Under the pieces are notes generated by a model. The model saw only the letters and a list, made by a program, of their open reading frames with translations. It did not search any database and was not told the DNA's origin. A stretch of DNA of 64,000 bases, taken from the NCBI RefSeq assembly GCF_021655615.1, contig NZ_AP025245.1, positions 1,426,001 through 1,490,000 of the forward strand, written 5' to 3'. Within the stretch, counting starts at the first letter, position 1; each line of letters opens with the position of its first letter. Positions 43,271 through 52,912 of the stretch are shown piece by piece. Origin of the DNA: Acidianus sp. HS-5 (GTDB lineage Archaea; Thermoproteota; Thermoprotei_A; Sulfolobales; Sulfolobaceae). Both the position numbers and the translations under genes were made by a program.

Positions 43271-44830
43271 ATGGGTTTACAAGCTTTACTAAATAAAATT
43301 CTGAAGATTATAAAGGTAGACCTAAGCGAATTTAAAGAGAGAGCGGCAAAAATAGTCCTTCCTAAGGACACCTTGGGGGTAGTCTGGCTTTACTTACTTG
43401 GAGGAATAGCTTGGCTAATAATTTTAGGAACTGCTGCAATGAACATGAGGACTTACTTAGTTTACAACCAAAACTCTCCTCAAGTAGGAGTAATTTATTA
43501 CACAATGCTGACAATCCACGGCTGGTCGGCAATGTTAGGTTTAGTACCAGACGCTGCACTAGGAATAATAGCTTATTCAATGTACAAATCCGGGTTAAAC
43601 ATAGTTCACGTTAAGCAGATAACCGCAATGTTCTGGGCATCAAATTTAGGCTTAGCTTTTGCACTATTCGGAGGCCCGGACATGGGCTGGTACATGTATC
43701 CCCCTCTAGCAATAGAGGATAATTCCCTCTTCCAGGCTTTTAGGCTTTACCACGGCGCAATGATGGGTGCAGGGTATTTAGCACTTGCAGTGAACAGTGC
43801 TGCAGCCTCAATAGCTTCAATTATACTGGTAGTTGATGCTGTGCAGACAAAACCGAAGGACAAGAAAATCAATATATTCGCAGCTTACGGTGTTGCTTTT
43901 TCATTAATAATTGCGCTAACCCTACCTGCATTGACTGCATCAGAACTGTGGTACGTTTTAGCAATATGGGGCTCAGTGAAACTTGATCCTCTGCTCTGGG
44001 TAATACTCTTCTGGTTCTACGGACATCCCGTGGTTTATTACGTTCCATTCCCGCTCTTCGGAGCTTTATATTATTACATACCCATTTACGCAGGAAGGCG
44101 TCTATACAGTGAAAAGTGGGCAAGGTGGAACATCTTCCTCCTAGCAATAGGTTCAATGTTAATATGGGTTCATCACTTGCAGACCTTTCCACTTCCAGTT
44201 TGCCTAAGGGCATGGATAACCGTCTCAACTTTAGTCTTAGCTTCCGGCTCTGGCTTAACTGTCCTTAATCTGGGGTTAACAATACTCTCCTCGAGGGGAT
44301 ATAATTGGAGGGATCCAATAGGCATGGCTTTCCTCGTAGCTTTAATAGGTTTCATAATAGGAGGAGTACAAGCATTACCCCTTCCAATAAACCTCATAAA
44401 TGGAGTAGTCCACAATACCTATTACGTAGTAGGGCACTTTCACTTAATAATCTGGACATTAATCTTAGTGGGCTTTACAGGAGTCTTCCTTGATTTGCTA
44501 AAGAGTACTAATCCTTCACTTAACTTCAGCCTTAAGGCCAGGAAATTAATGCTTGCAGGACTATTATGGTGGACAGCCCCATTCGTAACAATAGGGTATT
44601 TAATGAGCATAGAAGGTTACCTGGGCTTAATAAGGAGAGTAATAGCTTATCCTGTAATGTTCGTACCTTATATGGAGTTAATATCCTTCTTAGCAGAGAT
44701 AGGAATTCCGGGATTAGTTTTAACAATCTCGACTGCTCTAGGAGAATTTGTTAAGAGCGGAATTACGACTTCCACTTCAGTCTCCTTAAGTTCCTCTCCA
44801 CCCGGTGTAATGGTAAAGAGGAGGCGATGA
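43271..44830 (+). CDS. soxB: Quinol oxidase subunit I, SoxB type (heme-copper oxidase)
   Basis: The 519-residue protein is the catalytic subunit that reduces oxygen to water and pumps protons. All metal ligands are seen: His83 in TIHGWSAM and His391 for the low-spin heme, His252 in GHPVVYY and the His301-His302 pair in HHLQTFPLP for CuB, and His389 in VVGHFHLIIW for heme a3. Around 12 membrane helices are predicted. The gene begins directly after soxA and ends 3 bases before soxC. It is the intact counterpart of the degenerate paralog at 22287-23516. Confidence 0.96.
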   Translation: MGLQALLNKILKIIKVDLSEFKERAAKIVLPKDTLGVVWLYLLGGIAWLIILGTAAMNMRTYLVYNQNSPQVGVIYYTMLTIHGWSAMLGLVPDAALGIIAYSMYKSGLNIVHVKQITAMFWASNLGLAFALFGGPDMGWYMYPPLAIEDNSLFQAFRLYHGAMMGAGYLALAVNSAAASIASIILVVDAVQTKPKDKKINIFAAYGVAFSLIIALTLPALTASELWYVLAIWGSVKLDPLLWVILFWFYGHPVVYYVPFPLFGALYYYIPIYAGRRLYSEKWARWNIFLLAIGSMLIWVHHLQTFPLPVCLRAWITVSTLVLASGSGLTVLNLGLTILSSRGYNWRDPIGMAFLVALIGFIIGGVQALPLPINLINGVVHNTYYVVGHFHLIIWTLILVGFTGVFLDLLKSTNPSLNFSLKARKLMLAGLLWWTAPFVTIGYLMSIEGYLGLIRRVIAYPVMFVPYMELISFLAEIGIPGLVLTISTALGEFVKSGITTSTSVSLSSSPPGVMVKRRR

Positions 44831-44833
44831 GAA

Positions 44834-46495
44834 ATGGAGGAGAAGAAAGGATTTTTAGATTCAATTTTGGACAGGATAGGAATAAATGAAGCGCCGCTTT
44901 TTAGGACTCCTGACTACATGTATAATGTTTCATACTGGCTAGGTGCATTAGTTACAGCGTCCTTTGCTTACACAGTAATTACTGGGCTTATCTTGCTTTT
45001 ACTTTACGAACCTGCTGCAGCATATTGCTCAACACAAAACATAATTTACCACATACCTTACGGTCCGGTACTTTTATTCAGCCACCTCTACGGAGCTTAC
45101 ATAATGATAGTTTTAGTTTATATACACATGTTCAGAAACTTCTTTAAGGGAGCATATAAGAAACCTAGGGAATTACAGTGGGTCACCGGAGTCCTTTTGT
45201 TAGCATTAACTTTAGGTGCTTCCTTCTTCGGTTACAGCTTAGTAGGGGATGTGTTAGGGATTGATGCGGTAGATATAGGTTCGTCTCTCCTGATAGGTAC
45301 GGGCTTCCCCGGTGCAACTACGATAGTAGGCTGGCTCTTCGGTCCAGGGATAGATGCCGTTCAATCGAGTAATCCCATAGTAAGAAGCGAATTCTTCGAT
45401 AGAATACTTGGCTGGCACATAATAATGGTTGCGCTAATAGGACTCCTCTTCGGTTTCCATCTGCTCCTAGCAGAAAGATACGGAATGACACCTTCCGCGA
45501 AGGAGAAACCGAGAGTTCCAGCATACTACACTAAGCAGGAACAAGAGAAGTTTAACGCTTGGTGGCCCAGAAACTTAGTTTACATGTTGTCCATAGTGTT
45601 AATGACTTGGGGAGTTATATTAATTGTCCCTAACGTTTTATCAAACATAAACGGCGCAACAATCTTCGGGCACAAGATTACCTTACCCTTGGTAATTAAC
45701 CCGTTCCCTGCACCTCAAGCCTTTACTACTGCCGCTGAGCATACAGCGCCTTACCCGCCGTGGTTCTTCCTCTTCCTTTACAAATTTGTTGACTTCCTAT
45801 TACCTAACGGTTTACCTCTATTACCGTCAATGGTAATTGCGGTACTGGTCATAGGACTTGTAGTGTTAATGTTAATTCCGTTCTTTGAGAACAGCGAATT
45901 TATGTTCATAAGCAGTAGGAAGTTCTGGACGTGGGTAATGTCTGTATTAGCTTATTCCTTAGTTGCCCTATCTATCTGGGGTTACCTAGATCCTGGAGTA
46001 CCTGCACCTTTCACCCAGCAGGCTGAGATTATAGGAATACCCGCATTAATCCTTGCTATTATAATTTACCTCCTACCGAGTAAGAAGAAGCAGAGCGCGA
46101 GTGTAGTAAAGCCTTCCGGGCCACTATCAATACTTGGCACTTCAGTTTCAGTGCTATTGTTTGCGGGCACTTTAGGAGACTTCCTGCTATATCCTTCCCT
46201 ACTAGGGCTTTTGATGTTGCTACCTTTAGGAGTATTAGTTTACCATTATGTAATAAAGATGGTTAGATTGATTAATTCAACGACAATTGGAGGCGGAGGT
46301 TACGCATTTACTAAGAAGGCTGCCTTTGTAGGCATTCCGGTTATATTCGTTATAACCATATTCCTCTTTGCATTGTTGACAAGAATACCCAGCGTGGGAA
46401 TACAGAGCACATATGCGGGAATCGATTTAGGAGTAATACTATTCCTCTGGGGATACGCAATTAACTTATACCATTATTTAGTATATCATAAATGA
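44834..46495 (+). CDS. soxC: Cytochrome b subunit, SoxC type
   Basis: The 553-residue protein is a cytochrome b of the SoxC kind. Helix pairs carry His residues for two hemes (FSHLYGAYIMIVLVYIHMFR in one helix and ILGWHIIMVALIGLLFGFHL in another). A quinone-site PPW motif follows (APYPPWFFLFLYKF). The C-terminal part adds several more helices beyond the 8-helix core, as in other SoxC proteins. It works with SoxL, SoxA and SoxB as a quinol-oxidising supercomplex. The T-rich sequence after its stop probably ends the transcript. Confidence 0.94.
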   Translation: MEEKKGFLDSILDRIGINEAPLFRTPDYMYNVSYWLGALVTASFAYTVITGLILLLLYEPAAAYCSTQNIIYHIPYGPVLLFSHLYGAYIMIVLVYIHMFRNFFKGAYKKPRELQWVTGVLLLALTLGASFFGYSLVGDVLGIDAVDIGSSLLIGTGFPGATTIVGWLFGPGIDAVQSSNPIVRSEFFDRILGWHIIMVALIGLLFGFHLLLAERYGMTPSAKEKPRVPAYYTKQEQEKFNAWWPRNLVYMLSIVLMTWGVILIVPNVLSNINGATIFGHKITLPLVINPFPAPQAFTTAAEHTAPYPPWFFLFLYKFVDFLLPNGLPLLPSMVIAVLVIGLVVLMLIPFFENSEFMFISSRKFWTWVMSVLAYSLVALSIWGYLDPGVPAPFTQQAEIIGIPALILAIIIYLLPSKKKQSASVVKPSGPLSILGTSVSVLLFAGTLGDFLLYPSLLGLLMLLPLGVLVYHYVIKMVRLINSTTIGGGGYAFTKKAAFVGIPVIFVITIFLFALLTRIPSVGIQSTYAGIDLGVILFLWGYAINLYHYLVYHK

Positions 46496-46511
46496 TTTTT
46501 TCTTTTTCCTT
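46496..46511 (+). terminator. T-rich terminator after soxC
   Basis: The stop codon is followed by TTTTTTCTTTTTCC, a T-rich run on the coding strand of the kind that ends transcription in archaea. No hairpin is needed for this. Confidence 0.55.
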
Positions 46512-46589
46512 AATGTTTAGTTGAATCCTTCTCAGATTGTGGATTTCGTCGTCTAAATTTCACGTATCATTAGATAAACCCTGACTTTG

Positions 46590-47759
46590 TTACTTTTCAT
46601 TTTTAAGTATATCCTTTGCTGCTAATACTAGTCCATTCCTATCTGGCTCGTCATTAGGTAAAGTATACTCTTCTCCTTCCTTTTCTAAGAATCCTAAGTT
46701 TACCAGTCTATTTAGGATTTCGTAAACCCTCGGTTCAGGGACTTCCTCAATAAGGGAATTAACCACTTTGTTAACTTCACTAAGCTCTCCCTTACCTCCT
46801 AGCCTATCAAGCGAAATAACTACAGCGGAATACCTCTCAGGTGACTGAGTAGATAATAGAAAGTCCTTAAACTCCCTCCTCACTTCCTCTATTGCCATCA
46901 TCTCTATTTCGTTGATATCTGCCTTCTCTCCATGTTTTACTCTAAAAGAGTACTCAGCACCAAAGAACGTAAGCCAACCGGGTATACCGTCAAACCTCCT
47001 TACTGCCTCATTTATTACCTCTTCCTTGACCTCTATTCCTTCCTCCTTAAACCCCTTGATTAAGAAATCCTTAGATTTCTCTTCATCAAACCTCTCTACT
47101 TTTATTTTTCTAATAAACCTGCCGAAAAACGGCTTTTCATATTCCAATCCTTTTAACATATTTTCTACTAACCCGACCATACTTCCAGTGAATATTACCG
47201 TAGTATTTTTACAATAATCATAAACATCGTGGAAAATAGAGGGGAAATTTATTCCGTTAACTTTCATTAACTCTTGAGCCTCATCAAATACTATAACAAG
47301 CCCCTTCTTATTGTCCTTTGCTAGCTCGTCTAGTTCTTTCACTACTGAAGAAATATCCTCACTTCTGAACTTCTTAAGTTTAGGTCTTATTTTCACTAAA
47401 CTGAACTCTAAAAAGGACTTTTCATCTATTCCTAGAATATTCGAAATAAACCTAATTACTCTTCCTCCCATTGTGTATTTCCTGACTACTTCGTTCACGC
47501 TTTCTAAAAATAGCCCCATGAACTGAGATCGTGGATATTTCTTCTTTTTAGGGTCGTAAATCCTCATTAGGTTTACCTTAACTACTATATAGTTTGGGTC
47601 ATTTACTGCCACGTTAACTATGCTTGTTTTCCCCAACCTCCTCATGCCGTAAACTGTCAACCAAACTTTCCTTTCTATACTTTCCTTTATTTCATCGACT
47701 TCCTTATCCCTATCGTAAAGGTCCTTCCTCTCCTCTTTAGGTTTTACGTCAAAAAGCAT
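46590..47759 (-). CDS. Archaeal ATPase (STAND-type P-loop NTPase)
   Basis: The 389-residue protein starts MLFDVKPKEERKDLYDRDKE, the classic start of this family. Walker A is GMRRLGKTS (about 39-47) and Walker B is LVIVFDEAQEL. The FIFTGS-type sensor is VIFTGSMVGLVENML, and the end forms a winged helix (EILNRLVNLGFLEKEGEEYT). Its function is unknown; such ATPases are often next to nucleases or transposable DNA in Sulfolobales. Nested palindromes of the form CCGTAATTATTACGG lie just upstream of the start. Confidence 0.9.
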   Translation of the reverse strand: MLFDVKPKEERKDLYDRDKEVDEIKESIERKVWLTVYGMRRLGKTSIVNVAVNDPNYIVVKVNLMRIYDPKKKKYPRSQFMGLFLESVNEVVRKYTMGGRVIRFISNILGIDEKSFLEFSLVKIRPKLKKFRSEDISSVVKELDELAKDNKKGLVIVFDEAQELMKVNGINFPSIFHDVYDYCKNTTVIFTGSMVGLVENMLKGLEYEKPFFGRFIRKIKVERFDEEKSKDFLIKGFKEEGIEVKEEVINEAVRRFDGIPGWLTFFGAEYSFRVKHGEKADINEIEMMAIEEVRREFKDFLLSTQSPERYSAVVISLDRLGGKGELSEVNKVVNSLIEEVPEPRVYEILNRLVNLGFLEKEGEEYTLPNDEPDRNGLVLAAKDILKNEK

Positions 47760-47768
47760 TTTACGCCT

Positions 47769-47791
47769 CCGTAATTATTACGGCGCCGTAA
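47769..47791. promoter_or_regulatory. Two overlapping perfect palindromes before the ATPase gene
   Basis: CCGTAATTATTACGG (47769-47783) is symmetric around its central base, and TTACGGCGCCGTAA (47778-47791) is a perfect palindrome. They share the TTACGG half-site, making an array CCGTAA / TTACGG / CCGTAA. It starts 10 bases upstream of the ATPase ATG. The GC-rich core stands out in AT-rich DNA, so a regulator or transposon-end site is possible. Confidence 0.6.
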
Positions 47792-48061
47792 CATAAAAAC
47801 TTACTGTGAGAACTTTAAGCTAAGATGATGAGTTGACGCTAAAAAATAATGCAAATTGTATTTGAATTCCTAATAGATATATTTTACATTATCAATTTTC
47901 GTCAGTAAATTTATAATCTCTCTATGTGAATTTGTCTAGACTAAAAATGAGAAAGAAGTATATAATGGTGATTTCAAATATTAGCTTCTACAGAGCAAGC
48001 TCACCAAAAAAATATGTACAACACAAAATACTCTTACTAAGATGTAACGTCCTAGTAAACG

Positions 48062-48345
48062 GAACTTCCTGCATGTTCACAGATTAATCTAACTTCCTTG
48101 GCATATGATAATTTTACTGGGTATTTATACGTAGTAAACTGTGCTTAATTTATGTATTTAATCCCTATAATTTCACCTTCATTTACTATATACCCGTAAA
48201 AAGCAGTCTACATCGATAGTAGTTAACTTAACTAACGGTTACTTATACATAGCAGAATCAGGTTATATTCGTATTATTAACCCATTTACAAAGATGGTAA
48301 CAAAATAGTATATACGCTGGAGGAAACCTTGCAGACTGACATTAA
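48062..48345 (+). pseudogene. Decayed beta-propeller (YVTN/NHL-type) surface protein gene
   Basis: Fragments of a secreted propeller protein can be read in different frames. At 48083-48135 the frame gives INLTSLAYDNFTGYLYVVNC. At 48219-48308 another frame gives VVNLTNGYLYIAESGYIRII and then NPFTKMVTK. Both show the repeat phrase GYLY(V/I) of YVTN-type blades. Stops and frame changes separate them, and no start is visible. The rest of 47792-48458 has no gene. Confidence 0.55.
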
Positions 48346-48458
48346 GCAACTCAGGGTACATTTTATTACGTATTTCCTCTTCTACGTTGTTGTCTCTCTA
48401 TATTAACTTATCATAAAATATATGAAAAATTTATATTCTTTCCTTACTTTCCTATATT

Positions 48459-49664
48459 ATGCAGGGAAAAACACTCCTCATAAGCCTACTAATTGCATTT
48501 TTCCTAGGAGGGTTAGAATTAACAATTGCCGGGACAATGGGGAACCTAATTGCTTGTTCATTACATTGTAAAAATATAACCTACTTCCTCCTGTTCTCCT
48601 ACTTACTAGGCTCAGTTTTAGGTTCCTTCTCCTTCGGTTACTTAGTTGACAAACTAGGAAGAAAAAGGACACTTGAGATAGGGCTTCTAATTTTCGTGGT
48701 GTCAAGCGTACTCCTTTCATTTTCCTTCCTTCCCATAATGGTGCTCTCACTCCTATTCATACAAGGCTTTGCAATAGGAGGAGATAGCGTAGCGGCAGGG
48801 CCGATGGTTATAGAGAACTTAACGTATAGAGGAAAGGCATTCGTAGTACTCTCAACGACTTGGTTTTTAGGAGATTTCGTTGCGGCTTTCTTGGGAATTA
48901 TCTTGACTTCAGCGTTTTCTTACGAAGCTTGGAGAGTGAGTTTCGCGATAGCTGGAGTCCTAGTTATTCCCTTTGCTATAATAAGGTTCTTTATAAAGGA
49001 AAGCGAAGTGTGGCAAAAATACGGTAAAAGGAAAGTCAAGATAGGGAAAGGAGTAAGGCTACTCTCAGTCCTACTCTTGGTTTCAGTAATTGACACAATC
49101 ATAAGTTACGCCTTCCCATTCGTGCTATTGCCGGACTTCATATCTCCTTATTTAGGCTTTTCTACCATACAGGGAGTCGACTTCGTGGACGAGGCGATAA
49201 TATCTGCAACGTTAGCTTCCATCGTTGGTGGGTTCACTGTAGTAGTTTTCCTCATAGACAAACTAAAGAGGAAGACTGCAATGATAATTGGGCATGCATA
49301 CATGCTTACCGCATTCGTCCTCATGACGTTGGCGGTTCTATTTAAGAGTCCCTTGGGGGTAATAATAATCTTCGGTGTGCTCTCCTTCCTATCTCCTTTA
49401 GGGATGTTCGCAGTTTCCTTAGTTGCGATAGAGGCATTTCCCGCATCCATTAGAGGGAAAGTGTCTGGGGTAATTTCGGGAGTTTCTAGCGTTTTCTCTG
49501 CAGTTACTCCAATTATCATTTTCTCTTTAGCTTCAAAGGTAAACGTAGTTGAGAGCACTGCGTTCCTTGCCGGGTTAGTTGGAGTAGCAGTAGCTTCACT
49601 ATTTTCAATAAATACGATAAGCGGTAGTGAGAGCATAGAGGAGATTGAGAACGCGTGGAAATAG
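48459..49664 (+). CDS. MFS transporter
   Basis: The 401-residue membrane protein has about 12 predicted helices. The major-facilitator signature after helix 2 reads GYLVDKLGRKRTLEIG, and the mirrored motif in the second half is FLIDKLKRKTAMIIG. EAFPASIRGKVSGVISG near residue 325-340 resembles the metabolite:H+ symporter/sugar-porter group. It would move an organic acid, sugar or drug by proton coupling; the substrate is unknown. A T-rich region follows the stop. It lies just before the restriction-like locus. Confidence 0.88.
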   Translation: MQGKTLLISLLIAFFLGGLELTIAGTMGNLIACSLHCKNITYFLLFSYLLGSVLGSFSFGYLVDKLGRKRTLEIGLLIFVVSSVLLSFSFLPIMVLSLLFIQGFAIGGDSVAAGPMVIENLTYRGKAFVVLSTTWFLGDFVAAFLGIILTSAFSYEAWRVSFAIAGVLVIPFAIIRFFIKESEVWQKYGKRKVKIGKGVRLLSVLLLVSVIDTIISYAFPFVLLPDFISPYLGFSTIQGVDFVDEAIISATLASIVGGFTVVVFLIDKLKRKTAMIIGHAYMLTAFVLMTLAVLFKSPLGVIIIFGVLSFLSPLGMFAVSLVAIEAFPASIRGKVSGVISGVSSVFSAVTPIIIFSLASKVNVVESTAFLAGLVGVAVASLFSINTISGSESIEEIENAWK

Positions 49665-49880
49665 TAGTTGAGATATGAGTTTTATTTAAATTATTTCTGA
49701 AGCGCTTTATTTTTCTAATCTCATAACACAGTTAGAACTTTATTTATGATTATATTACTAGTAATTAAAAGAGTACACACTTTGTTTTTATTCATAATGT
49801 AATCGGCTCTTCCTACAACAATTTTGACGATAGGTCTTCAAGACTAGGACTTTAAATACTATTTATTTTAATTAATTCAT

Positions 49881-51092
49881 GTGAAGAAAAGGGATAGAGA
49901 ACTTTTGGAAAAAGTGGGCAAATATTACCTGCAATACAAGGAAATAATAGATATAGATAAGCTTCTCTCAACCTTTAGGGGGACTCAGGAAATACCCGTG
50001 AGTGATTTCACTCTTTCTTATATTTACTATTACATAATGTATATAGTTACGAAAGACGCAGTAAGATCTGCAGAAATGGCAAGAAGGAGTAAACTAACCT
50101 ATAGGGAGTTTGCAGTAGAGTACTCACAAGATCTCTACGGAGAGCTTAACGTAGGCCTTACAGTTCCCGTATATCCAGTAGGTTTAGTTGCGTATTACAC
50201 TTTTACAGAAGGATATAATGCCCCGGAGTACGCTGTATTAGGTTATCTACTTAGGAGGATCTATTCAATAGTTAAAGGAAAAAGAGAGAAAATAACAGTT
50301 TCTACTCCTCCTCTGAAGTACTTTAATTTTCTTGACGAGTTTAACAAGGAGCTCTCTAAATTAGAAGAGGTTAAAGAATATTTTCCAGAAGGTTACTATA
50401 GATGTCCCTCATATACTGACCCAGACTGGCTTACTAGGGCTTACAAATCTTACTTCCTTGCGGAAAAGCTAGAGAGTATTAAGGTAGGAATGAAGAAAAA
50501 AGGAGGAGAAGAAGAAAAGGTAAACAAAGATTTAATAAAATTCATGATGTGGAAATTATATGAGCTTTATACTTTTTATTTAGTAGCAAAATACCTTGAG
50601 TCAAAAGGGTATGAGATAAAGAAAGAAGGAGAAGAATACATTGCTAAAAAGGGGGATAAGTACATCAGCTTAGTATTTAACGCCCCGCTTCCCCACTCTT
50701 CATTAATTAAAGTTGACGAGGAAGAAAGTATAGATAAATATAAGGGCAGGCCAGACATTTCAGTAGTTCAAGGAAGGCCTATAATCTTTGAATGCAAATA
50801 CTCTACTAGAGTAAGTTACATTACCATGGGCAGGTTCAAAATAATGGCTTATACTTACGAATACAACCCATTAACTGCAGTTTTAGTATATCCTGGGCTG
50901 GAGACTGAGGAAACTGACGTAGACAGTGAGGACGGTGCAACAAGGAGATTAGATTATATAACTAAAAAGAAGGACGGGTTACTCAATTTCGAATACAATA
51001 ATCATGTTCTTTACATGATGATAATTGACCCGCTAGTTGAGGACGAAGAGAATCTCTCTAGGATAGATAGACTCCTTGGAAAATACGTGTAA
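49881..51092 (+). CDS. PD-(D/E)XK nuclease, McrC/DUF2357-like, of a restriction system
   Basis: The 403-residue protein starts at GTG 49881. The N-terminal 200 residues are helical (TLSYIYYYIMYIVTKDAVRS). The C-terminal part has WKLYELYTFYLVAKYLESKG, a phrase typical of McrC-like/DUF2357 nucleases, followed by the PD-(D/E)XK core: Asp292 in RPDISVV and Glu304-x-Lys306 in IIFECKY, then GRFKIMAYTYEYN. It should cleave DNA. The McrB-like GTPase gene begins 31 bases downstream, so the two form a McrBC-like modification-dependent restriction pair, with the nuclease first. A truncated homolog lies at 55544-56107. Confidence 0.82.
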   Translation: MKKRDRELLEKVGKYYLQYKEIIDIDKLLSTFRGTQEIPVSDFTLSYIYYYIMYIVTKDAVRSAEMARRSKLTYREFAVEYSQDLYGELNVGLTVPVYPVGLVAYYTFTEGYNAPEYAVLGYLLRRIYSIVKGKREKITVSTPPLKYFNFLDEFNKELSKLEEVKEYFPEGYYRCPSYTDPDWLTRAYKSYFLAEKLESIKVGMKKKGGEEEKVNKDLIKFMMWKLYELYTFYLVAKYLESKGYEIKKEGEEYIAKKGDKYISLVFNAPLPHSSLIKVDEEESIDKYKGRPDISVVQGRPIIFECKYSTRVSYITMGRFKIMAYTYEYNPLTAVLVYPGLETEETDVDSEDGATRRLDYITKKKDGLLNFEYNNHVLYMMIIDPLVEDEENLSRIDRLLGKYV

Positions 51093-51123
51093 ATATATAT
51101 AGTAAAAAGTAGAACTTCCTTAT

Positions 51124-52761
51124 ATGTACGGAGAATGGCTTACACCGAGAGAAACCTTTACTAAATTGTTGAGCTTTTCTGATGAAGCGGTTAATACGTT
51201 TCTCAATTATGTACAGAGTGGAAATTTCGTTCCATGCCTTTTCATAGGTTCGAAAGACCATTGGATAGAGTCGATAAAGTACTCTTTTCAAGGAGAGATA
51301 GGATATACCTTATGGGGATCTGCTGATAGATCGTCGATTTCTGGAATTTTAAAGAGATATCAGGAAGTATATTTAAATAATGATAAGAATAAATATATTC
51401 CAGATATCAATAAAATTCTTATTTCAATAATGCATATGACAGGCTCTGGGATAATAGGATTTGGTGCAGTAACCGACGTAGAGATGGACGCTGCTAGGAA
51501 CTTTAAAGGATGGAAAGAATCTGGAAAGTTCTGGGTGTTAAGATTTAGGATAAAAGTCTTCTGGCTTCACGATAGTATAAGGAAAAACGCTGATATAAAC
51601 GCATGGAGCGGAGAAAATTACGAACTAAAAGGAACGAACTCTCAAGCTAACATGTGCTACAGCCAAGAAAATAAGGACGCTATAGATAGTTTCGCAAAAT
51701 TTATTCTATCAAAAAAAGACGAAATTAAACCTACACTCGATTTTTATTTAGGCTTATTGAATAACAGATCTAAGGAGGTAACAGAAACCAAGGAACCTAC
51801 AAAGGAAATTATGTGTAAAGGGTCTGGTAAAATAAACGTAGACGACCTATATCTTCCTCCAGATACCTTAGATCTAATTTTAAGCTCGATCAAGAAGACT
51901 AATGTACTTTTAGTAGGACCCCCTGGTACAGGTAAGACAAGCATAGCTATAAGAGTCACAAAGTCCCTCACTGGGAGTGAAGATTGTTATGAAGTAGCTA
52001 CTGCAAATTCATTGTGGTTCAGGAGGAACTTAGTAGGCGGAGAAAGCATAAGGGAAGGTAATGTAATATGGAAGAGTGGACTCTTTATTCAGGCTTATGT
52101 AAATGCAGCTAAAGTCAAAGAGGGTAATTATTTTCTCATAATAGATGAGATAAATAGGGCCGACGTTGATAAGGCATTTGGGGAATTAATAACAATATTC
52201 TCAAGTCCTTCTCCTAAAGACTGGACAATACCGCGTGCATTGATAGACGAAATAAAGAGCTACGGAAATAATATAGATGATATGGCTAGGGAATTTTTAA
52301 GGATTTATGAGGAGCTAAAGAAACAGGATAAGGAAAGAGAGCCGCTTGAAAGGATGAGGATAATTGCAACAATGAATTTAGTAGACGCAAGAAATCTATT
52401 TTATATAGGAGACGCATTAGCTAGAAGGTTTGTGATTATTAATTTTGAGTATCCAGAAGGGACAGAAGACCTGGATAAAATTATTAATAACTATAATCTA
52501 ACAGAAGAGGAGAAAAATAAGGTAAGAATTTTAATAAAATGCTTAAGAGAAAAATTGAAAAATGAAAAAGAAAATCTAATTAAGTTTAATGTATCTCCAG
52601 CGAGCATTAAAACCGCACTTGATGTTTATTCCTCTCTAGAGAATAGAGGAGTAGAAAAGTTTATTGAAGTACTAAGGGCTGCTTTAGGTACTTTAGATCA
52701 GAGAAATATAAGTAAGGTTGTAAATATCTTGAACGGTTGCAAATCACAAGAAAAATTATAA
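51124..52761 (+). CDS. McrB-like AAA+ GTPase/ATPase with N-terminal reader-like domain
   Basis: The 545-residue protein has two parts. The AAA+ half (from about 235) contains Walker A GPPGTGKTS (265-273), the McrB-type Walker B FLIIDEINRAD (337-347), ATMNLVDAR (415-423) and ALARRF (431-436). The first 200 residues contain GYTLWGSADRSS, ISIMHMTGSGIIGFGAVTD and FWVLRFRIKVFWLHD; this pattern resembles EVE/YTH-type (PUA-like) domains, which read modified bases in some archaeal McrB proteins. With the nuclease encoded upstream it should translocate DNA and trigger cutting at a recognised modification. Domain assignment of the N-terminus is inference. Confidence 0.82.
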   Translation: MYGEWLTPRETFTKLLSFSDEAVNTFLNYVQSGNFVPCLFIGSKDHWIESIKYSFQGEIGYTLWGSADRSSISGILKRYQEVYLNNDKNKYIPDINKILISIMHMTGSGIIGFGAVTDVEMDAARNFKGWKESGKFWVLRFRIKVFWLHDSIRKNADINAWSGENYELKGTNSQANMCYSQENKDAIDSFAKFILSKKDEIKPTLDFYLGLLNNRSKEVTETKEPTKEIMCKGSGKINVDDLYLPPDTLDLILSSIKKTNVLLVGPPGTGKTSIAIRVTKSLTGSEDCYEVATANSLWFRRNLVGGESIREGNVIWKSGLFIQAYVNAAKVKEGNYFLIIDEINRADVDKAFGELITIFSSPSPKDWTIPRALIDEIKSYGNNIDDMAREFLRIYEELKKQDKEREPLERMRIIATMNLVDARNLFYIGDALARRFVIINFEYPEGTEDLDKIINNYNLTEEEKNKVRILIKCLREKLKNEKENLIKFNVSPASIKTALDVYSSLENRGVEKFIEVLRAALGTLDQRNISKVVNILNGCKSQEKL

Positions 52762-52786
52762 AATCAGTTATTTATTAAAAATCTAT

Positions 52787-52912
52787 TTAATTTCCTTTAT
52801 TTTTATTCTTCTTTCTATCTTCTAAATCCTGCAGTACCTCGTTCATTATCTCCTCTGACGGAAAAGAGACTAGTATTCCATTTATCTTTTTTATTATCAT
52901 GTTTAATGACAT
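52787..52912 (-). CDS. Small ORF between two defence genes (41 aa)
   Basis: An ATG at 52912 opens 41 codons (MSLNMIIKKINGILVSFPSE and then EIMNEVLQDLEDRKK) ending at 52787. The frame is also open for eleven codons upstream (NFHSTDPISYF). It looks coding-like, with an amphipathic C-terminal helix, but no promoter is seen. It may be the tail of a lost gene. The rest of 52762-53190 has no recognised feature. Confidence 0.25.
   Translation of the reverse strand: MSLNMIIKKINGILVSFPSEEIMNEVLQDLEDRKKNKNKGN

Noticed and set aside
43362..44726. Several frames on both strands inside soxB
   Set aside because: They are shadows of the strongly conserved soxB reading frame.
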